A stretch of DNA of 30,521 bases from an uncultured Desulfuromonadales bacterium (GCA_947259685.1 CAMYNC010000029.1:24700-55220), one strand, 5' to 3'; numbered from the stretch's first letter, positions 6,455-14,871 are shown. Numbers and translations are program-made. Notes: a model not told the origin generated them from the sequence alone.

Positions 6455-6820
6455 ACTGGAAGTGGCGAATTCCAAGGCATACTCGATCTAGTTGCAGTCT
6501 GCCCGTCAAAACAATACTGGACAACTTACAAGACACTTTCAGCTGTGAAAGGGTTTCGGGGAGAAACTGGTCCCTTCTATGTCTAATAAGTCGACACCTG
6601 TAGGAATCAGGCTGTATAAAATTTACTATTATTGCGAATGGGGGCGCTCGCTCATAAATTCAACTCAAAAGTGAAGTCCTCGCACCGCTGCTCACCAGAA
6701 TCCGGAGATGGCAACAGCCAGAGTGTCAGAGTCAACACCAGTTGATTCCTGAGTACGGCTCCCAGCATAAGCAACCTTAAGTCCTAAATTACTGAATGCC
6801 CCGCAATTCGAGAACTTGAA
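6455..6820. other. Gene-free stretch of unknown content
   Basis: No frame with a credible start, ribosome site or recognisable motif was found on either strand. The sequence is punctuated by stops in all frames and may be eroded former coding or mobile DNA, but I recognise nothing specific. It separates the toxin-antitoxin island from comM. Confidence 0.5.
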
Positions 6821-6852
6821 AATTCCTGAAGAAAAAGGTGAAATGCTTCAGG
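6821..6852 (-). terminator. Possible terminator of comM
   Basis: CCTGAAG (6825-6831) pairs with CTTCAGG (6846-6852). On the minus strand the stem begins over the comM stop codon and is followed by AATTTTC. The loop is 14 bases and the T-run is short, so efficiency is uncertain. Confidence 0.4.
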
Positions 6853-8377
6853 GGTTTTTCCGATCCAGCCCCCGATACTGAATCGCCTCAGCCAGATGCA
6901 TCTGACGGATACTTTCCTCTCCAGCTAGATCCGCAATCGTCCGTGCCACTTTGAGAATGCGAGAATGACTGCGGGCCGAGAGACCGAGGCGGTCGACGAC
7001 CATTTCGAGCAGCTGCTGCCCCTCAGCATCGACGTCGCAGAATCTGCGGATGTGCCGTGCCTGCATCTGGCTGTTGGTATGGATGCCGAAGGGGGCAAGG
7101 CGTTCTCGCTGCACCTTCCGGGCGGCCTCTACCCGGGCACGGATGGCAGAAGATGGCTCAGTGTCGACCGGGTCGGCAAGATCCTTGTGCGCAACGCGTG
7201 GCACCTCGACCTGCAGGTCGATGCGGTCGAGCAGGGGGCCGGAGAGGCGACTGCGGTAGCGTTGAATCATCACCGGCGTGCAGGAACATTCCCGCAGCGA
7301 ATCACCGCTGAAACCGCAGTTACAGGGGTTCATCGCCGCCACCAGCATGAAGTTGGCGGGATAGGTTAAACTCAAAGCCGCCCGGCTGATACTGACCTGG
7401 GCGTCTTCCAGCGGTTGCCGCAGCATTTCCAGTACGTTCTTTTTAAATTCGGGAAATTCGTCGAGGAACAGCACGCCGTGATGGGCTTTTGAAACATCCC
7501 CGGGGCGCGGATAGCTGCCGCCGCCGATCAGCCCGGCATCGGAAATGGTGTGATGCGGCGCTACGAAGGGTCTTTTTCGCACCAGTCCGTGGCTTTGCTT
7601 GAGCAGCCCGGCCACCGAATGGATCTTGGTGGTTTCCAGTGCCTCTTCAAAAGAGAGTTCCGGCAGGATGGTCGGCAGCCGCCTGGCGAGCATGGTCTTG
7701 CCGCTGCCCGGAGGGCCGGTGAGCAATAGATTATGGTTGCCGGCGGCGGCGACCTCAAGGGCCCGCTTGACGTGCTCCTGACCGCGGACCTCGGCGAAAT
7801 CCTCGCTGTCGACCGCTGCTGCATTGTCTGTGCTGGTTTCTGCGCAGCGATAAGGGCTGAATTGTTGTTCGCCATTGATCAAGGCCACGGCTTCGCCGAG
7901 ATCGCGCACCGCGTAGACCGGTGGCCCGGCGACAATTGCGCCCTCCTCAGCATTTTCGGCTGGCAGCAGTAACGACTGGTCGCCCCAGTCGCGGGCGGCA
8001 ATCGCAATCGGCAGAACCCCGCGTACCGGTTTGATGCGACCGTCGAGGGACAGTTCACCGAGCAGAATAAAATTTTGCAGGTTTTCCGCTTTGACGATGC
8101 CGGTGGCGCAGAGCAGGCCGATGGCGATCGGCAGATCGAAGGCGGCTCCGTCTTTGCGGATATCGGCCGGGGCCAGGTTGATGGTGATGCGGCGGGCGGG
8201 AAAATCGTAGCCGGAATTTTTGATCGCCGACTTGACGCGGTCCTTGCTCTCTTTGACTGCCCCTTCCGGCAGGCCGACGGTGGAAAACTGCGGCAGGCCC
8301 TGGGCGATGTCGACTTCGACCTCAATCGGATAAGCGTCGATGCCGATCAGGGCGCCGGATGAAACCTTAGCAAGCAT
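6848..8377 (-). CDS. comM: ComM/YifB family Mg-chelatase-like AAA+ ATPase
   Basis: This 509-residue protein is full length for the family. The N-terminal ChlI/Lon-like fold begins MLAKVSSGALIGIDAYPIEVEV with the FSTVGLPEGAVKESKDRV motif. The AAA+ core has Walker A GPPGSGKT (about 218-225) and Walker B GVLFLDEFPEF (about 305-315). A cysteine set (MNPCNCGF, ECSC) follows, and then the C-terminal Mg_chelatase_C domain. ComM is a hexameric helicase that promotes branch migration during natural transformation in Vibrio and Haemophilus; in other bacteria its role is less clear. AAGGGGGG precedes the ATG. Its GC-rich coding style contrasts with the neighbouring island. Confidence 0.95.
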   Translation of the reverse strand: MLAKVSSGALIGIDAYPIEVEVDIAQGLPQFSTVGLPEGAVKESKDRVKSAIKNSGYDFPARRITINLAPADIRKDGAAFDLPIAIGLLCATGIVKAENLQNFILLGELSLDGRIKPVRGVLPIAIAARDWGDQSLLLPAENAEEGAIVAGPPVYAVRDLGEAVALINGEQQFSPYRCAETSTDNAAAVDSEDFAEVRGQEHVKRALEVAAAGNHNLLLTGPPGSGKTMLARRLPTILPELSFEEALETTKIHSVAGLLKQSHGLVRKRPFVAPHHTISDAGLIGGGSYPRPGDVSKAHHGVLFLDEFPEFKKNVLEMLRQPLEDAQVSISRAALSLTYPANFMLVAAMNPCNCGFSGDSLRECSCTPVMIQRYRSRLSGPLLDRIDLQVEVPRVAHKDLADPVDTEPSSAIRARVEAARKVQRERLAPFGIHTNSQMQARHIRRFCDVDAEGQQLLEMVVDRLGLSARSHSRILKVARTIADLAGEESIRQMHLAEAIQYRGLDRKNP

Positions 8378-8396
8378 ACTCCCCCCTTAAATGAAC

Positions 8397-8515
8397 GGCC
8401 GATGAAAAGCTACCATCTGCGGCGTTATGCTTGCGGTGCGTCGTTCGACGTAGTTTTACTACGCCTCTCTCCTTACCACTGAGCATGCCTTGCATCTGGC
8501 AGCTTTTGATCGGCC
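8397..8515. repeat. Palindromic intergenic repeat, 119 bp
   Basis: The outer arms GGCCGAT-G-AAAAGCT (from 8397) and AGCTTTT-G-ATCGGCC (to 8515) pair over about 24 positions with about four mismatches. Inside is a small hairpin CGTAGT (8449-8454) / ACTACG (8458-8463) and a GTCGTTCGAC dyad. This could fold as a multi-armed cruciform. It lies in the space between comM and trxB and looks like a dispersed palindromic repeat family; copy number cannot be judged from one window. Confidence 0.7.
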
Positions 8516-8553
8516 TCACCAAGTGTGCTGGTGATTGAAAGCTATAAATACAA

Positions 8554-8586
8554 TGAAAAGCGGGAACAAGCTGAAATTCTGTCCCC
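8554..8586 (-). terminator. Possible trxB terminator
   Basis: GGGAACA (8562-8568) pairs with TGTCCCC (8580-8586) through one G-U wobble. Read on the minus strand the stem is followed by GCTTTTC. It lies just downstream of the trxB stop. Confidence 0.4.
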
Positions 8587-8596
8587 CAAAAAAATA

Positions 8597-9535
8597 TTAT
8601 GCGCTGTGGTTCAACTCTTCAATCAATTTTTCCGCCATGACCGCGGCAACCGCACCGTCGCCGACGGCGGTGGAGACCTGCTTGAGAACCGTGGTTCGGC
8701 AATCGCCGGCGGCGAAAATCCCCGGAACGTTGGTGCAGGTGTTCTCTCCGGCGACGATGTAGCCATCTTCATTCCGGTGCAGCAGGTCGGCAACGAAATC
8801 GGTGGTCGGGGTGACGCCGACAGCGACAAACATGCCCTGGATGTCTATCTGACGGGTTTCGCCGGTTTTAACATCACGGAGCATGGCTCCGGTCAGGCCG
8901 CTGTTGTCCGAGACCAGTTCATCGACCACCGAATTCCAGGCAATCTCGATTTTTTCATTCTCCATAATCCGCTGTTGCAGAATCTTGGTCGCCCGCAGTT
9001 TGTCGCGGCGGTGGACGAGGATGACTTTGCTGGCAAAGCGGGTCAGAAATAGCGCTTCTTCGGCCGCAGTGTCACCGCCGCCAATCACGGCGATCGGCTG
9101 GTCGCGGAAGAAGGCACCATCGCAGGTGGCGCAGTAGGAAACGCCACGGCCGACCAGGGCTGCTTCTCCTTCGACCCCCAGCTTGCGCGGGACCACGCCG
9201 GTGGCGATGATGACGATTTTGGTGGTCAGTTCCTTGCCGTCGACGATCAGGGTTTTGGTGGCGCCGTTATCGATGATTTTTTCCACCGTGCCGTAATCTG
9301 TTTCCAGGCCGAACTCGACACAATGCTCCTGGAACTTCATCATCAACTCCGGTCCGTCGATGCCGCCGGGATAGCCGGGCCAGTTTTCCACCTTGGTGGT
9401 GGTCATCATCTGGCCACCCATGACCAATTTTTCCAGCATCAGCGATTTTAGGCAGGCACGTGAGGCGTATAATCCGGCGGTCATGCCGGCCGGGCCACCG
9501 CCGATAATAATCACGTCATAGGTTACTTCACTCAT
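8597..9535 (-). CDS. trxB: Thioredoxin reductase
   Basis: The 312-residue flavoprotein has the low-molecular-weight TrxR layout: FAD-binding IIIGGGPAG (about 9-17), the redox pair CATC (C135 and C138), NADPH-binding GGGDTAAEEA (about 152-161) with HRRDKLRA downstream, and a C-terminal FAD segment FAAGDCRT. It passes electrons from NADPH to thioredoxin in the cytoplasm. AAGGAG sits seven bases before the ATG. No thioredoxin gene is adjacent. HRRDK suggests NADPH use rather than ferredoxin or NADH. Confidence 0.96.
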   Translation of the reverse strand: MSEVTYDVIIIGGGPAGMTAGLYASRACLKSLMLEKLVMGGQMMTTTKVENWPGYPGGIDGPELMMKFQEHCVEFGLETDYGTVEKIIDNGATKTLIVDGKELTTKIVIIATGVVPRKLGVEGEAALVGRGVSYCATCDGAFFRDQPIAVIGGGDTAAEEALFLTRFASKVILVHRRDKLRATKILQQRIMENEKIEIAWNSVVDELVSDNSGLTGAMLRDVKTGETRQIDIQGMFVAVGVTPTTDFVADLLHRNEDGYIVAGENTCTNVPGIFAAGDCRTTVLKQVSTAVGDGAVAAVMAEKLIEELNHSA

Positions 9536-9713
9536 CTGCGAGCTCCTTGAGTTTCATAACTCTGAATCCGCCCCAAACTCACGGCTTCAGATTAAATTCA
9601 AATTTCCACATCTTTGCATAGTGGGGCAAAAAATAGCAACCATCAGCGAACGGTTGAGTTTGCCCTGCGGCAAGAGTACACTTGCCGAAAAATTACTTGC
9701 GGGAGTTGCTGCA

Positions 9714-10061
9714 ATGCTCAAGTTACTGAAGTTGTTGTTCTGGGTTCTGGTGGTTGGTGCGGCGCTGGTTGCCAGCGACCAGGTGTTGGTGCGGGTGCCG
9801 CTGGAAACTCCAGGTGTGTCACAGCTGCAGGACTTTTATGTCGATTTCCGCAGCCGGTTGCTCAAAGTGGTTGGCATCGAGGGGGGCAAGCCCGAATCGA
9901 TTGAGGAGCTGATCGAAGCGACGGCGGCCGCTCCGGAAAAACAGGCCTCTCCTGCCCGTCGCTATCTCTATGTAGATGAGACCGGAACTCTGCAGTTTGC
10001 CGACAGCCTGGAGCAGGTTCCGGCCAAGTACCGTAAGGATGCGCAGCCGTTGGCAGAGTAA
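9714..10061 (+). CDS. Membrane-anchored DUF4124-like protein
   Basis: The 115-residue product has one N-terminal hydrophobic segment (about residues 4-24, LKLLFWVLVVGAALVASDQVL) and no cleavage motif that I trust, so it is probably anchored with the rest in the periplasm. The C-terminus reads RRYLYVDETGTLQFADSLEQVPAKYR, which resembles the DUF4124 signature (YxYVDxxGxxxFxDxxxxVPxxY). GGGAG with an eight-base spacer supports the ATG at 9714; the frame is open from a GTG at 9621. It is divergent from trxB and followed by a terminator. Function is unknown. Confidence 0.72.
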   Translation: MLKLLKLLFWVLVVGAALVASDQVLVRVPLETPGVSQLQDFYVDFRSRLLKVVGIEGGKPESIEELIEATAAAPEKQASPARRYLYVDETGTLQFADSLEQVPAKYRKDAQPLAE

Positions 10062-10127
10062 TTAACCTAGAAACTGCAGTTGGATCACGAAAATCTGCAC
10101 AACCTCTTGATGCACCTAGATAATTCG

Positions 10128-10166
10128 AAAAAGCTCTCATCACCAATAAGGTGACCAGGAGTTTTT
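10128..10166. terminator. Bidirectional intrinsic terminator
   Basis: AAAAAGCTC (10128-10136) and GAGTTTTT (10159-10166) pair around an inner stem TCACC (10140-10144) / GGTGA (10150-10154), with an internal mismatch. A- and T-runs on the two flanks allow function in both directions, suiting the convergent genes on either side. Confidence 0.6.
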
Positions 10167-10251
10167 CAAATTAACTATGCACATCAATATGCTGCACATC
10201 TTTTTCGCGCTCAACTGCGGTTTCTAGGATTAATGAGTTGCATTCACTATG

Positions 10252-10296
10252 GGCACTGGCTGCGCTAAAGAGAGCGCGCAGCCAGTGCCTTTATCT
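10252..10296 (+). terminator. Strong hairpin between convergent genes
   Basis: GGCACTGGCTGCGC (10252-10265) pairs perfectly over 14 bases with GCGCAGCCAGTGCC (10276-10289); TTTATCTG follows on the plus strand. It lies just after the stop of the minus-strand membrane protein gene and may serve as an RNA 3' end for both strands. Confidence 0.6.
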
Positions 10297-10307
10297 GTCC
10301 TTTGCTA

Positions 10308-10850
10308 TCAAGCCCTGCGCCGCAACGTCTGGAGGGCCTGGAAGCTGCCCTGTTGGTCATTTACCGCCAGACCGGCAAAAGACTGCTTCAGTTGCAGGGG
10401 CCGCTTTTCAACGTCGGCGCGGGTCAAGTGTAAAAACAGGCCCATGCTGGCCAACAGAATACTGGCACTGGTAAGGATGCCGACCGGATAGTAGAGATTG
10501 CCGGCCAGGTCGAGTTGACTGTACTTGATCACCATAATCAGACCCTCTAGGACCAGGGCGATACAGACGGTGCTGACAAATCGGGCAATGGTGCGCCTGA
10601 CCACCAGATAGGTATGGTCCTCTTCGGCGGCATGTTTGCCGTACTCCTTGCCGATTCCGATCCCCAGCTCGAAGATGGCCAGAGCAATGATACTGGTATT
10701 GATCGATTTGATCAGAATACTCATGGCCTCCTTCCCCTCGCTCAGGCCTGCGACAAACTGGATTCCAGCCAGGCAGACCAGGCACAGCGACAGGCAAAGA
10801 AAAACTACGGCCAACAGCTGGCCCATCCCGATTTTTAACTGACTTTTCAT
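10308..10850 (-). CDS. Four-helix integral membrane protein of unknown function
   Basis: The 180-residue protein has four likely membrane segments at about residues 10-33, 44-64, 87-109 and 117-141. A charged loop with KEYGKHAAEEDH follows the second segment. The last 40 residues are soluble and basic. No known family signature was recognised. AAAGGAG lies ten bases before the ATG, a slightly long spacer. It is not clearly in an operon with the DUF302 gene, which lies about 450 bases upstream on the same strand. The hydrophobic pattern resembles small stress-associated membrane proteins, but this is not evidence of function. Confidence 0.7.
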   Translation of the reverse strand: MKSQLKIGMGQLLAVVFLCLSLCLVCLAGIQFVAGLSEGKEAMSILIKSINTSIIALAIFELGIGIGKEYGKHAAEEDHTYLVVRRTIARFVSTVCIALVLEGLIMVIKYSQLDLAGNLYYPVGILTSASILLASMGLFLHLTRADVEKRPLQLKQSFAGLAVNDQQGSFQALQTLRRRA

Positions 10851-11298
10851 TTAATTCTAGCTCCTTTGTGGTTCGGACGGTCTCCTGACCGCCCGGGTTG
10901 ATGAACCGTTGAATTGAGCAACCGCTGTGCCAGACCGGGTTGGGGTGGGCTAATTCCGGATTGTTGAAAGGGTCTAAGGGGTTCAAATAGAACGGCAAAG
11001 GCAACAACATGAAAAACCATTGAGTTTCACAAAACCAGCCGACTGTGCGTTGGCTGACTGCGTAGATGCGTACTGGCTAAAGGTGGGTATTGCCCTTGTC
11101 TGTCAGGCCGGGGGTGGAGCCGTTGTTTTTTAGCCACAGCGCCGTTTCATTTTTGCTGCCAGCGGGCAATAAAATACACAGGACTACCCGAATCGTCAGT
11201 GCTGCGAGCTGTTACGGCTCAATTTGGCAAAGGCGAAAATGGCGGCAGCAGCTGCTTGCCGGTCTCGGTCGCCAGGCAGCGTCGCTCCAGCAGGCCGG
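10851..11298. other. Gene-free stretch between two minus-strand membrane/periplasmic genes
   Basis: About 450 bases without a supported gene. Open frames here lack ribosome sites and family signatures. The segment should contain the 3' end of the DUF302 transcript and the promoter of the membrane protein gene; I could not assign either with confidence. Confidence 0.5.
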
Positions 11299-12162
11299 CT
11301 AAGGGGCCGAACCGGCGGCGGCAAATCTGGCAAGGGCATTGGCGATATTCCCCAGAAGCGTTTCCAATCCCTGGATATTGTGTCGTTTGGCGAGAAATTG
11401 CGGGTCGTTGTAGCTGATGTGTACCTGACCCTTTCTGTCCTCCCAGACTAAAAACTTCTGCGGCAGATCGAGTCCAATGGACTGCTGGTTCTGCATCAGT
11501 TGGGTGCCGACGTTGGGGTTGCCCGCGACAACCAGCTGGGTGGGGCGCAGTTTTTTACCACCTGCCTGATCATGGAAGTCGACGAACAGGGGCAGGCGGA
11601 AACCTGCGTCCTGCAGGGCGGCCTGCAGACTGTACACGGTGTCCTCGACACTCTGCGAACTGTCGATGGTGACCAGTCCGTTTTTCAGCGGACCGAACTG
11701 GCTCAACGTCTTGTCGAGACGCCACAGCAGGGGATCGAACACCTGGATGTCGTGGCGCTCGGCAAGATAGCCTGGGGAGTTGTAGTCGATGTGGATCTCG
11801 CCAAGTTCATCTTCATAGACGAGGATTTTCAACGGCAGATCGATCGCAGCGGTTTGCTGTCTGCGAATCAGGCGGGTCTCGGTTCTGGGGTCACTGAAAA
11901 TAATCAGCACGGTGGGACGCAGCTTCTTATTGACACTCGCTGCAGCGGCCTCATGATCAATGACCGCGGCAATGGTGAAACCCTGCTTTTCGAGCCGGTC
12001 AGTGATGCGCTCCACCGCATCGGGGACACTGACAGCCGCCTCGATCATGTCTTCGTCAGCGTGCCGGTCTTTTTGGCCATCGGCCATGCTGATAACCGGC
12101 GTTAGAACAAACAGAACCACCCAGAATCCAACCAGTGTGAGCAAAGTAAATGACTTAGACAT
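11299..12162 (-). CDS. Exported protein with two DUF302 domains
   Basis: The 287-residue protein has an N-terminal signal sequence (hydrophobic residues about 6-25, ending VISMADG) and two copies of DUF302 (about 38-150 and 160-275). The shared pattern is LRPT-L-(8)-T-L-(2)-Q-(2)-IDLP-K-LV-ED--G--HI-YN-P--LA-RH-IQ, with about half the positions identical in that block. DUF302 proteins are small periplasmic or cytoplasmic proteins of unknown activity. Two domains in one chain suggest internal duplication and a pseudo-dimer. AAGGAG with an eight-base spacer supports the ATG. The neighbours give no pathway. Confidence 0.85.
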   Translation of the reverse strand: MSKSFTLLTLVGFWVVLFVLTPVISMADGQKDRHADEDMIEAAVSVPDAVERITDRLEKQGFTIAAVIDHEAAAASVNKKLRPTVLIIFSDPRTETRLIRRQQTAAIDLPLKILVYEDELGEIHIDYNSPGYLAERHDIQVFDPLLWRLDKTLSQFGPLKNGLVTIDSSQSVEDTVYSLQAALQDAGFRLPLFVDFHDQAGGKKLRPTQLVVAGNPNVGTQLMQNQQSIGLDLPQKFLVWEDRKGQVHISYNDPQFLAKRHNIQGLETLLGNIANALARFAAAGSAP

Positions 12163-12243
12163 TTTCTTCTCTCCTTAATTCACGTTGGGGTCTACCTTCT
12201 ATAAATTCCTTCCGGTTCCGTGGTTTTTGTGGCGGTGCCATGC

Positions 12244-12263
12244 CAAACGAATACCCCTATTCG
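12244..12263 (-). terminator. Weak hairpin after the nitrilase-family gene
   Basis: CGAATA (12248-12253) and TATTCG (12258-12263) pair perfectly around CCCC. On the minus strand TTTGG follows. It is AT-rich with a short T-run, so termination is uncertain. Confidence 0.35.
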
Positions 12264-12290
12264 GCTCTTTGTCAAGCGAGCCTGGCCTCC

Positions 12291-13076
12291 TCAAGGGGTT
12301 CCATAGATATCTGCGCGCCGGTCGACCAGGGTCTTGATCTGGGCGCGGTATTTTTCCATTTCACTAAAATCGAAATTGGCTACCAGTTCGGTCTCCGCTT
12401 CTTCGGCAGTCTGCAGGAGGTTGCCCAGGGGCGAAATCAGTTGGCTGAGGCCGAAAAAGTCGAGTTTGCCCTGCAGGCCACAACAGTTGGCGGCGATGAT
12501 AAAGAGTTGGTTTTCGATCGCCCGGGCGCGCAGTAAGGTTTTCCAGTGCTCCTGACGCGGTTTCGGCCATTCGGCCGGGATGCAGATAATCTCGGCCCCT
12601 TCCAGGGCCAGTTTGCGGAATAGCTCAGGAAAGCGCAGGTCGTAACAGATGGCGATTCCCAGTCGTCCGAGCGAAGTTTCCGCCACCAGGGCATGGTTGC
12701 CGGCGCCGAGAAACTGATCTTCACGCATGGTCGAGAACAGGTGCAGTTTGCGATAGCTGCCGACCAGTTCCCCTTTGTCGATCACGTAGGCGGTGTTGTA
12801 AATGGTGCCTTTGTCTAGCTCTGGAAGGCTACCGACGCTGACCAGATTCAATTTTCGGCATTCTTCTTGTACTGCCTCAAGCACCCGCGGCGTTTCTTTG
12901 GCCAGCCCTTTGAGGTTACGGTAATCGTAGCCGCAGCTCCACATCTCCGGCAATACGGCCAGTTGGGCGCCCCGGGCGGCGACCCTCTGCAGCGCGGAGG
13001 TGGCTTTGTCGAGGTTGGCGTCGATATAGCCGAGATTGATGTTGAACTGGATTGCAGCACAGCTAAGTTGTTTCAT
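12291..13076 (-). CDS. Carbon-nitrogen hydrolase (nitrilase superfamily, amidase-like)
   Basis: The 261-residue protein has the complete Glu-Lys-Cys triad: E44 in LPEMW, K110 in YRKLHLF and C144 in ICYDLRFPEL. Its length and the FSTMREDQ and RARAIENQ segments fit the omega-amidase/Nit2-like branch, which hydrolyses deaminated glutamine or related amides, but the sub-family cannot be fixed by eye. It is predicted to be cytosolic with no signal sequence. A CGGAG lies upstream of the ATG. It is divergent from the antiporter operon and monocistronic as far as can be seen. Confidence 0.9.
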   Translation of the reverse strand: MKQLSCAAIQFNINLGYIDANLDKATSALQRVAARGAQLAVLPEMWSCGYDYRNLKGLAKETPRVLEAVQEECRKLNLVSVGSLPELDKGTIYNTAYVIDKGELVGSYRKLHLFSTMREDQFLGAGNHALVAETSLGRLGIAICYDLRFPELFRKLALEGAEIICIPAEWPKPRQEHWKTLLRARAIENQLFIIAANCCGLQGKLDFFGLSQLISPLGNLLQTAEEAETELVANFDFSEMEKYRAQIKTLVDRRADIYGTP

Positions 13077-13530
13077 TGACGACTCCGATTGTGAGTAGAA
13101 TAAAATTGTGTTCTATTTTCTGGGCCTGTGAGGTGGCTGTTTTCGCGCTGGTCAGACCTCTTGACAGGCTTCTGTGTTGCGATATTAGAACGCCGGATTC
13201 TCTTGACCTTGGCGCGGCTGTCATGCTAGATATGCGATGTTTTCCTTGTCTATGATTAAGCTTAACCTGCGTTTTATCAAATAGTCCAGAAGCAGTTGTC
13301 TCAACCTGTTTCGAGCTGCTTTCAACGGACGGAAAGCGCAATCGAAAGACGGCGTGCCCGGCAGGAGCCATTTATTTAGCTTGATCTGCCGGTTTTTTTC
13401 TCATCTCCATTGTATACTGCATGCAGATTATGCAGGCTCTGCCCTTGAAAAGTCTGTATTTCGTTGAATGTCTCTGGTCACCAGCGTGGTCAGGGCTGAG
13501 GGTATTAATTTAAAATCGGGATCTGAGACC
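13077..13530. other. Divergent intergenic region upstream of the antiporter operon
   Basis: This 454-base region should hold the promoters of the amidase gene (minus) and the antiporter operon (plus). On the plus strand TATACT (13413-13418) is the best -10 candidate but lacks a good -35. A dyad CTGCAT (13417-13422) / ATGCAG (13430-13435) lies at and just after it and might be an operator. A frame on the minus strand (13371-13063) has no support as a gene. Confidence 0.4.
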
Positions 13531-14010
13531 ATGAAGGCAAAAATTGCCACCTTTGTCATCATGCTGGCGTTCTGGATTGTCCTGTCCGGCATGTTCGATG
13601 TCTTCCACTTTTCGTTGGGAGTTATCTGTTGTCTGCTGGTTGCTCATTTTAGCTCTGATCTGCTCTTCCCGGAGCCTGGCCGGCCCTGGATGCGCGAGCT
13701 GGTCGGCCTGGCGATCTACTTCCCCTGGCTGGTCTGGGAAATCATCCTGGCCAACCTGCAGGTGGCTTACATCATCCTGCACCCGCGGATGCTGGAAAAA
13801 ATCGATCCCCACTTGTTCCGCTTCAAATCCAAACTGACCCGACCGATGGCCAAGGTGGCGATGGCCCAGTCGATCACCCTGACGCCGGGGACCATCACCG
13901 TCAATATCCATGAGGACGAGTTTACAATTTACGCACTGACCTCTGCGGCCGCTGAATCTTTGCCGGGTGAGATGGAAGAGCGGATCGCCCGCGCGCTGGA
14001 GATCGAATAA
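13531..14010 (+). CDS. mrpE: Na+/H+ antiporter subunit E (MrpE/MnhE)
   Basis: The 159-residue protein has two N-terminal membrane helices (about residues 6-25 and 31-45), a third near GLAIYFPWLVWEIILANLQVAYIIL, and the MrpE C-terminal soluble domain with MAQSITLTPGTITVNIHEDEFTIYAL. The frame is open to 13468, but MKAKIATF at 13531 is the natural family start; the ribosome site is weak. It is the first gene of a twelve-gene operon and overlaps mrpF by one base (TAATG). MrpE corresponds to MbhA of membrane-bound hydrogenases. Confidence 0.92.
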   Translation: MKAKIATFVIMLAFWIVLSGMFDVFHFSLGVICCLLVAHFSSDLLFPEPGRPWMRELVGLAIYFPWLVWEIILANLQVAYIILHPRMLEKIDPHLFRFKSKLTRPMAKVAMAQSITLTPGTITVNIHEDEFTIYALTSAAAESLPGEMEERIARALEIE

Positions 14011-14309
14011 TGGCTGAACGTTTTATCTTCGGAATTACCATCGCGCTGATCCTGCTGATCCTGGTTAGCCTCTATCGGCTGATTTTCGGGCCGAGTATTC
14101 TCGACCGGATCTTAAGCGCCAACGTGGTCGGCACCAAGACCACGGTGCTGCTGCTGTTGATCGGCATCCTCTATGAGGATTTGGGGATGTTTGTCGACCT
14201 GGCGGTCGCTTACGCGCTGCTCAACTTTATCGCGACCTTGGGGGCGTCCAAGTTTTTCATCCGCAAAAGGCAAGATTATCAGGATGAAGTGGCAGGAGGT
14301 GGCTCATGA
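14010..14309 (+). CDS. mrpF: Na+/H+ antiporter subunit F (MrpF/MnhF)
   Basis: The 99-residue protein has three membrane helices and the MrpF signature LYRLIFGPSILDRILSANVVGTKTT, then GMFVDLAVAYALLNFIATL. It forms part of the small-subunit core between MrpA and MrpD-type subunits. It overlaps mrpE by one base and mrpG by four bases (ATGA), so translation is coupled. Confidence 0.94.
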   Translation: MAERFIFGITIALILLILVSLYRLIFGPSILDRILSANVVGTKTTVLLLLIGILYEDLGMFVDLAVAYALLNFIATLGASKFFIRKRQDYQDEVAGGGS

Positions 14310-14629
14310 GCTACCTTGCTATCGCCTTTATCCTGGCCGGATTGTTCTTCTTTTTCGTCGGGGTGGTCGGGGTGCTGCGGCTGCCCGATTTCTATACCCG
14401 GATGCATGCCGCGGGCAAGTGCGATTCGCTGGCTGCCGAGCTGGTGGTTATCGGTGTCGCCCTCTACAATCTGCAGGATTTCACTCTCGCCTCGGTACTG
14501 GTCAGCCTGAAAATTCTGCTGATCGCGATTTTCATTTTTATTGCCAGCCCGACCGCGACCCATGCGATTACCGAAGCAGCCTTGATCCTCGGGGTTGAAC
14601 CCTGGAAAAAGAAGGGTAAACGCTCATGA
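14306..14629 (+). CDS. mrpG: Na+/H+ antiporter subunit G (MrpG/MnhG)
   Basis: The 107-residue protein has three helices and the MrpG signature GVVGVLRLPDFYTRMHAAGKCDSLA near residues 20-43. MrpG is a small membrane subunit of the complex. It overlaps the genes on both sides by four bases. Confidence 0.94.
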   Translation: MSYLAIAFILAGLFFFFVGVVGVLRLPDFYTRMHAAGKCDSLAAELVVIGVALYNLQDFTLASVLVSLKILLIAIFIFIASPTATHAITEAALILGVEPWKKKGKRS

Positions 14630-14871
14630 TGCCCGTCGTCGACCTGATGATTCTGACCATGATCGTGATCTGCGGCATCGCTGCGATTACCGTCAAGGAC
14701 TTGCTTGCGGCGACCGTCATCTACGGTGTCTACAGCTTCCTGATGTGTCTACTCTGGGCGATTATGGGTGCGGTCGACGTCGCCTTTACCGAGGCGACCA
14801 TCGGCGCGGGGATCAGTACCGTACTCTTTATTGCGGCAATTCTGCATACCACCAGAAGGAGCAAAGATTGA
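14626..14871 (+). CDS. DUF4040/MbhD-type subunit (first part of split MrpA C-terminus)
   Basis: The 81-residue protein has about three helices and the DUF4040 motif KDLLAATVIYGVYSFLMCLLWAIMGAVDVAFTEA, in pieces found in the MrpA C-terminal region and in MbhD of archaeal hydrogenases. In Bacillus-type Mrp this sequence is fused to the NuoL-like domain of MrpA; here it is a separate gene. It overlaps mrpG by four bases and the next gene by four. Confidence 0.88.
   Translation: MMPVVDLMILTMIVICGIAAITVKDLLAATVIYGVYSFLMCLLWAIMGAVDVAFTEATIGAGISTVLFIAAILHTTRRSKD

Noticed and set aside
11500..12105. 201-codon plus-strand frame opposite the DUF302 gene
   Set aside because: Antisense shadow; the minus-strand gene has a signal peptide, two domain copies and a good ribosome site.
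13063..13371. 102-codon minus-strand frame upstream of the amidase gene
   Set aside because: No ribosome site, no family resemblance and it overlaps the amidase start region.
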